Shown here in pieces: positions 59,787 through 64,000 of a DNA stretch of 64,000 nucleotides. The stretch lies in contig CM055830.1 in NCBI GenBank assembly GCA_029582265.1, positions 23,420,163 to 23,484,162 on the forward strand, written 5' to 3'. Below the pieces are notes generated by a model. It was not told the DNA's origin, ran no database searches, and was given only the letters and a program-made list of their open reading frames with translations. The translations under genes were made by a program, and so were the position numbers. Positions within the stretch are counted from its first letter, which is position 1. Every line of letters starts with the position of its first letter. This DNA is from Zoroaster sp. YZ-2022. Taxonomy: Eukaryota > Echinodermata > Asteroidea > Forcipulatida > Zoroasteridae.

Positions 59787-61140
59787 TTGATATTGATCTT
59801 GTATGGAATGCACTCAGTCTGCTTTCTTGTCTTCTGTACGTCGGCCAAGTTTCAGCACCATAAAGCAATACACTAAGCACACAGGCTTCATAGATGCGAA
59901 CTTTGGTGCAGATGGCCTGGATAGTTGTTTGTTGTTCCATACTCGCTTAGAGAGGCGCCCAAATGTAGACGCAGCTTTTCCAAGCCGAACAGAGATTTCC
60001 TGGTCAAGAGTAGTATTAAAGGTCATTGTGGAACCGAGGTATGTAAACTTGTTTACTCGGTCCAGTGTTATGTCATTGATGGTGAACTGGTGGTTGTCAT
60101 GTGGCTCAGATGATAGGGTCACGGTCTTCTTCAGGTTGATAGTTAATCCAAAAGTCAGCACAGGACTGTGAGAACCCATCAAGCAGCTCCTGAAGTTGTC
60201 TGGGACTGCTAGCACATAGTGCTGCATCATCAGCATAAAGTAGTTCTCTAGTGATGAAATGATGCACTCTGGTTTTCGCTTTGAGGCGAGATACACTGAA
60301 GAAATTACCGTCATCTCTCGTAATAAGTGAAACTCCAGTAGAAGTAGGTAGATTTATGGAGGCTCTCCAAAACACGAAGGAGAAATATATACCAAACAGT
60401 GTCGGCGCCAATACGCACCCCTGTTTGACTCCTCTATTGATCGGAAATGTGTTTGATAGGTCGCCATCGTACTGGACACAACCCTGCATCCCCTCATGAA
60501 AAGATCTTATCAGGGCTAGTAGCGTTGGTGGGCAACCTGCCTTCTGTAGGACGACAAATAGTGATTGGCGATCGACAAGGTCAAAAGCCTTTGTTAGATC
60601 CACAAAGCTATGTGCAGTGGCTGTTGCTGTTCTCGAACTTTTCCTGCAGTTGCCTTACAGCTTCGGGGTAGATCTCCCATTCTGCAAGGACTTGTAATCG
60701 GGCAAGAACCAGTCGAGCTAGCAGTTTCCGGTGACACTCAAGAGAGAGATTCCTCTGTAATTATTACAGTCACCTCGATTTCCTTTTTGTTTGTACAAAG
60801 TTGTTATTTTTGCATTCTTGAACTCCTGAGGTACTCTCCTGGCAGACCAACAGAGAGAAACAAGTTGGTGCAGTCTCTCAGCTAAAGGTTCAATGCCAGC
60901 TTTCAGAAGCTCCGCAGGAATGGCATCTTCACCGGCAGCCTTACCATGTGGCATTCGTTTAGCAGCTGTCACTTCTTCGAGATCAGGTTCTGAATCTATG
61001 TCATTCATTGGTGGTGCATTAGGGAGAGAGGCGATTGTATCAGGTGAGACCTGACTCTGCCCTGTGTAGAGTTCACTGTAGTGTTCAATCCAGCGATTCA
61101 GTTTTTCAAGTTTGTCTTTGATCACGAAAGTGCTAGAGTA
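59787..61140 (-). pseudogene. Non-LTR reverse transcriptase fragment
   Basis: Minus-strand RT in order: KAAGEDAIPAELLKAG (about 60940), CNNYRGISLLS (about 60755), MDLTKAFDLVDR (about 60600), NRGVKQGCVLAP (about 60430), catalytic LLYADDAALCAS (about 60235), FTYLGSTMT (about 60040), and YEACVLSVLLYGAETW (about 59880), ending in FHTRSIS at the CTAG junction. Frames change near 60710, 60170 and 59905. It lacks both an endonuclease and its 3' end. The motifs mark an AP-type non-LTR element; the clade is left open. It is unlike the Tx1/L1-type LINE at 28443. Confidence 0.85.
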
Positions 61141-61153
61141 AAACTTAAAAAAA

Positions 61154-63732
61154 CCACGTGCACAAGGCATGTGGTTATTCGTACGTGATTGTTCGATGTG
61201 ACGGTGAAATCTTTTCTTCGCATACCTACAGAGGAGAAGATGCGATCCAACACTTATTAAATAATTTGGCGAATGAAGTAAAAAAAATAAACGAGATATT
61301 TAAAAACCCTCAAAAATGATAATGACTGAAGAAGATGAAGAAGATTTCAAAAATGCGAAAGAATGTTTGCAGTTGGAAAAATAATTTTCACATTCCCGAC
61401 GAAAAATATTATTTAGCTGGCGGTCAATGTTATTGTTGGGGTTGTAAAATGGAATTTGAGAATAAATTATATCGTCAGAAAAAATGTGTTGAAAAAGTCG
61501 ATAAATTAAATGTAGAATGTGATGAAAGGGTGAAAAATGTTTTAAATGGATATAGGAAAGTGCGAGATCATTGTCACATCACCGGAAAATATCGAGGCGC
61601 GGCACACAGCAAATGTAATTTAAAACTAAAAATAGAACCGGATAAAACACCTATCCCGATTTTGTTCCATAATTTACGAGGATACGACTCACATTTCATT
61701 ATGCAAGGCATAAGTGAAACGAGTGGAAAAGTAACGTGTATCGCGAATAATATTGAAAAGTACATTTCTTTTTCAATCGGTCAATTACGATTTCTCGATA
61801 GTTTTCAATTTTTACCTTTTCGCTAGATCACATTGTTGAATCGAGTAAATCTTTTCGCATCACTAAATTATACGAGTCTGATACAGAAAAATTAAAGTTA
61901 CTTTTACAAAAGGGTATTTATCCATATGAATACATGGATAGTTTTAAACGGTTTAAAGAAACTAAACTTCCTGACCAAGAAAAATTTTATAGTAGTTTAA
62001 CTGGGCAAAATATTACAGACAAAGAATACGAACATGCAAAGAAAGTTTATGAAACCTTCAACTGTAAAACTTTAGGTGATTATCACGATTTATACGTGCG
62101 CACCGATACTTTGTTATTAGCGGATGTTTTTGAAAATTTTCGCACTAGTTGCATGAAACATTACGGTTTGGATCCTGCTAATTATTATACGAGTCCGGGT
62201 TTAAGTTGAGACGCTTTGTTAAAACATTCAAACGTTCGTCTAGAGTTGTTGACGGATATCGACATGTATTTGTTGTAGAAAAAGGTTTGAGAGGAGGAAT
62301 AGTTACGGCGAGCAATAGATATTCGAAAGCAAACAATTCAAAATGTGAGGGTTACGATCCATCTAAACCAACGACTTGGCTCATGAATTTAGACGCGAAT
62401 AATTTATATGGTTGGGCAATGAGTCAACCTTTACCAAATGGAAATTTTAAATGGTTGTCTCAAGAAGAAATAGATGATAATAAAATCAAATATGGAAGAG
62501 GATGTATTTTAGAAGTTGATTTAGAATATCCTAAAGAATTACACGATGATCACAATGATTTTCCGATCGCGCCAGAGAAAAAGAAAATACCAAAAGAATG
62601 CATGTCGTCATATCAACACGAGTTATTAAAAGGCAAACGCGCTCCAAACGTTGAAAAATTAATGGCAGATTTAAGAAACAAAACAAAGTATGTTATTCAT
62701 TATCGCAATTTAGAACTCTATTTGCAACTTGGTATGAAACTGACCAACTTTTCATCGGGTTTTAGAATTTGATGAATCACCATGGATGAAATCTTACATC
62801 GATTTAAACACCCAATTGCGAAAAAATGCAACGTCTGATTTTGAGAAAGACTTATACAAACTGATGAATAATTCAGTTTTTGGAAAAACGATGGAAAATG
62901 TGCGAAATCGCGTTAACGTGGATCTCGTAAGATTAAACAAAAAGGATGAAGAAGAACGTATGTTTAAAAAAATAGCGAAGCCGACTTTTGCCGAGCAAAG
63001 GATTTTTTATTTTAATTTAGCGGCTATTCACACATTTGAAACAAATCTCGTACTCAATAAACCGATCTATGTAGGAATGGCTATTTTAGAATTATCTAAA
63101 CTTTACATGTATGATTTTTATTACAATCATTTAAAAAAGAAATATGGCGACGAGATAAAATTACTATACTCAGATACGGACAGTTTGTTGGTTAAGATTG
63201 AAACTGAAAACATATATAAAGATTTGTATAAAGACAAATCTTTGTACGATTTTAGTAATTATCCTAAAGATCATTTTCTATATTCTGAAAAGAATAAAAA
63301 AGTGATTGGTAAAATGAAAGATGAGTCAGCAGGAATTTGCATTTCTGAATTTGCTGGTTTAAGAGCAAAAATGTACGCGATACTTTTATCGAAACCAAAA
63401 GAAATAATAAAAGCTACGAGTTTAAAAAACGCTGTTTTTTCGAAAGAATTTTTTTTTTAAAGCTAAAGGTATAAAAAACAGTGTTTTGTTAAATGAAATT
63501 AAATTTATGAACTTTAAAGATGTTTTATTTCAAAATGTTAATCCGCTCTATTGTCATAATTATGAATTTTATAAAAAGTACCGGGTATATCTCATCAGAT
63601 TTACAATATAAACGTTTACAAAAAATCGTTGGATCCATGCGATACAAAAAGATATATTTTAGAAGATGGAATACATACTTTAGCTTACGGTCATTATAAA
63701 ATTTCAGAATTAGCCTTAGCGGCTACGCTATA
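61154..63732 (+). pseudogene. Protein-primed family B DNA polymerase, Polinton/Maverick type, broken
   Basis: Self-replicating transposons of the Polinton group encode this polymerase. Visible in order: a start resembling internal family sequence (ACGYSYVIVRCDGE, 61163), a CxxC segment with VRDHCHITGKYRGAAH (about 61560), exonuclease motif FHNLRGYDSH (about 61665), YVRTDTLLLADVF (about 62092), polymerase motif A LDANNLYGWAMSQPLP (about 62390), motif B KLMNNSVFGKTMENVR (about 62860) and motif C YSDTDSLL (about 63168), then a C-terminal LEDGIHTLAYGHY (about 63664). Frame breaks lie near 61315-61375, 61825, 62270, 62770, 63460 and 63610, and TGA at 62207 interrupts a conserved stretch. The true N terminus is missing; a TAA lies just upstream. 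Confidence 0.85.
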
Positions 63733-63976
63733 ATTTTTTAATCGGTGGATTTTCCGTATCTGGTGGAACAATTTGTAATTCTTCTCTTACAAAACTACGT
63801 TTAGAATCGGCTCCGCCTGTGGCAAGCGCACCCGATTCTAAATAATATAATATAGGTTCGCTCTGCATTCTGCTCTGCATTCTGCTCCATCGTTTTTTAT
63901 TATCTAAACAAGATTCTTCTTTTCTTTTTAAATGTTTTGCTGTAATTAATGCCATGGTGATCGGTGCCAAGTACAT
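63728..63976 (-). CDS. Small unknown ORF converging on the polymerase
   Basis: 82 codons from ATG at 63976, ending at 63728 within the last bases of the polymerase frame. The tail-to-tail overlap of a few bases is typical of compact elements, so this is probably another Polinton gene or the start of one. No motif is recognised; the protein is basic in its first half. A longer reading frame extending beyond the ATG cannot be excluded because the window ends. Confidence 0.4.
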   Translation of the reverse strand: MYLAPITMALITAKHLKRKEESCLDNKKRWSRMQSRMQSEPILYYLESGALATGGADSKRSFVREELQIVPPDTENPPIKKL

Positions 63977-64000
63977 CCCATACTTATAGTATATTTCACA

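Overview
The window is eukaryotic and looks like a marine invertebrate genome. Supporting signs are single-domain EGF exons with phase-1 borders, a Tx1/L1-like LINE with a zinc-knuckle ORF1, tRNA-derived SINEs, a Polinton-type DNA polymerase B, Helitron-like elements and very long satellite arrays. The species cannot be named from the sequence. Coding content is sparse; most of the window is repeats nested in repeats. Almost all long open frames are artefacts of tandem arrays whose unit length is a multiple of three.

Layout. 1-2376: poor-looking, homopolymer-rich sequence with a (GAA)n tract, ending at a 500-N gap. 2877-11335: a 33-bp satellite, then about 8 kb bounded by perfect 64-bp inverted repeats beginning CACTATGAAC, then the same satellite in inverted orientation. 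The 8-kb interior holds a tRNA-derived SINE and ten copies of a 505-bp higher-order repeat. 11336-16332: a candidate 5-kb inverted-repeat element whose arms are CCACAGG-rich palindromic repeats. It is flanked on both sides by the 33-bp satellite in one orientation. 16333-21380: the main 5-kb satellite array. 21385-25084: small inverted-repeat elements and a 19-copy 57-bp array.

24523-39838 (minus strand): remains of a gene encoding tandem EGF-like domains. Six exons are intact, each exactly 114 bp with six cysteines, and two further exons are broken. Three of the exons have tandem copies of an exon edge plus its splice site lying in the adjacent intron; the clearest is a 74-bp unit with about 14 extra splice donors. 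The intron between exons 27655-27768 and 36865-36978 contains a 641-bp (AAT)n tract, a near-complete but frameshifted plus-strand LINE (28443-34280), an AAC/AAT-rich tract and a SINE body. The simplest reading is that the LINE inserted into the (ATT)n tail of the SINE.

40500-50683: poorly ordered sequence made of degenerate tandem repeats, a block that looks like corrupted consensus, and a second 500-N gap. 51750-59786: four head-to-tail ends of a Helitron-like (Helentron-type) family, each with a terminal hairpin followed by CTAG and with 148-bp internal tandem repeats. A pair of possible gene exons lies inside the longest unit. 59787-61140: a minus-strand non-LTR reverse transcriptase fragment directly abutting the last CTAG end. 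61154-63732: a broken protein-primed family B DNA polymerase of Polinton/Maverick type, converging on a small unknown minus-strand ORF at the window edge.

No bacterial operon, CRISPR array, rRNA gene or convincing functional tRNA gene was seen.
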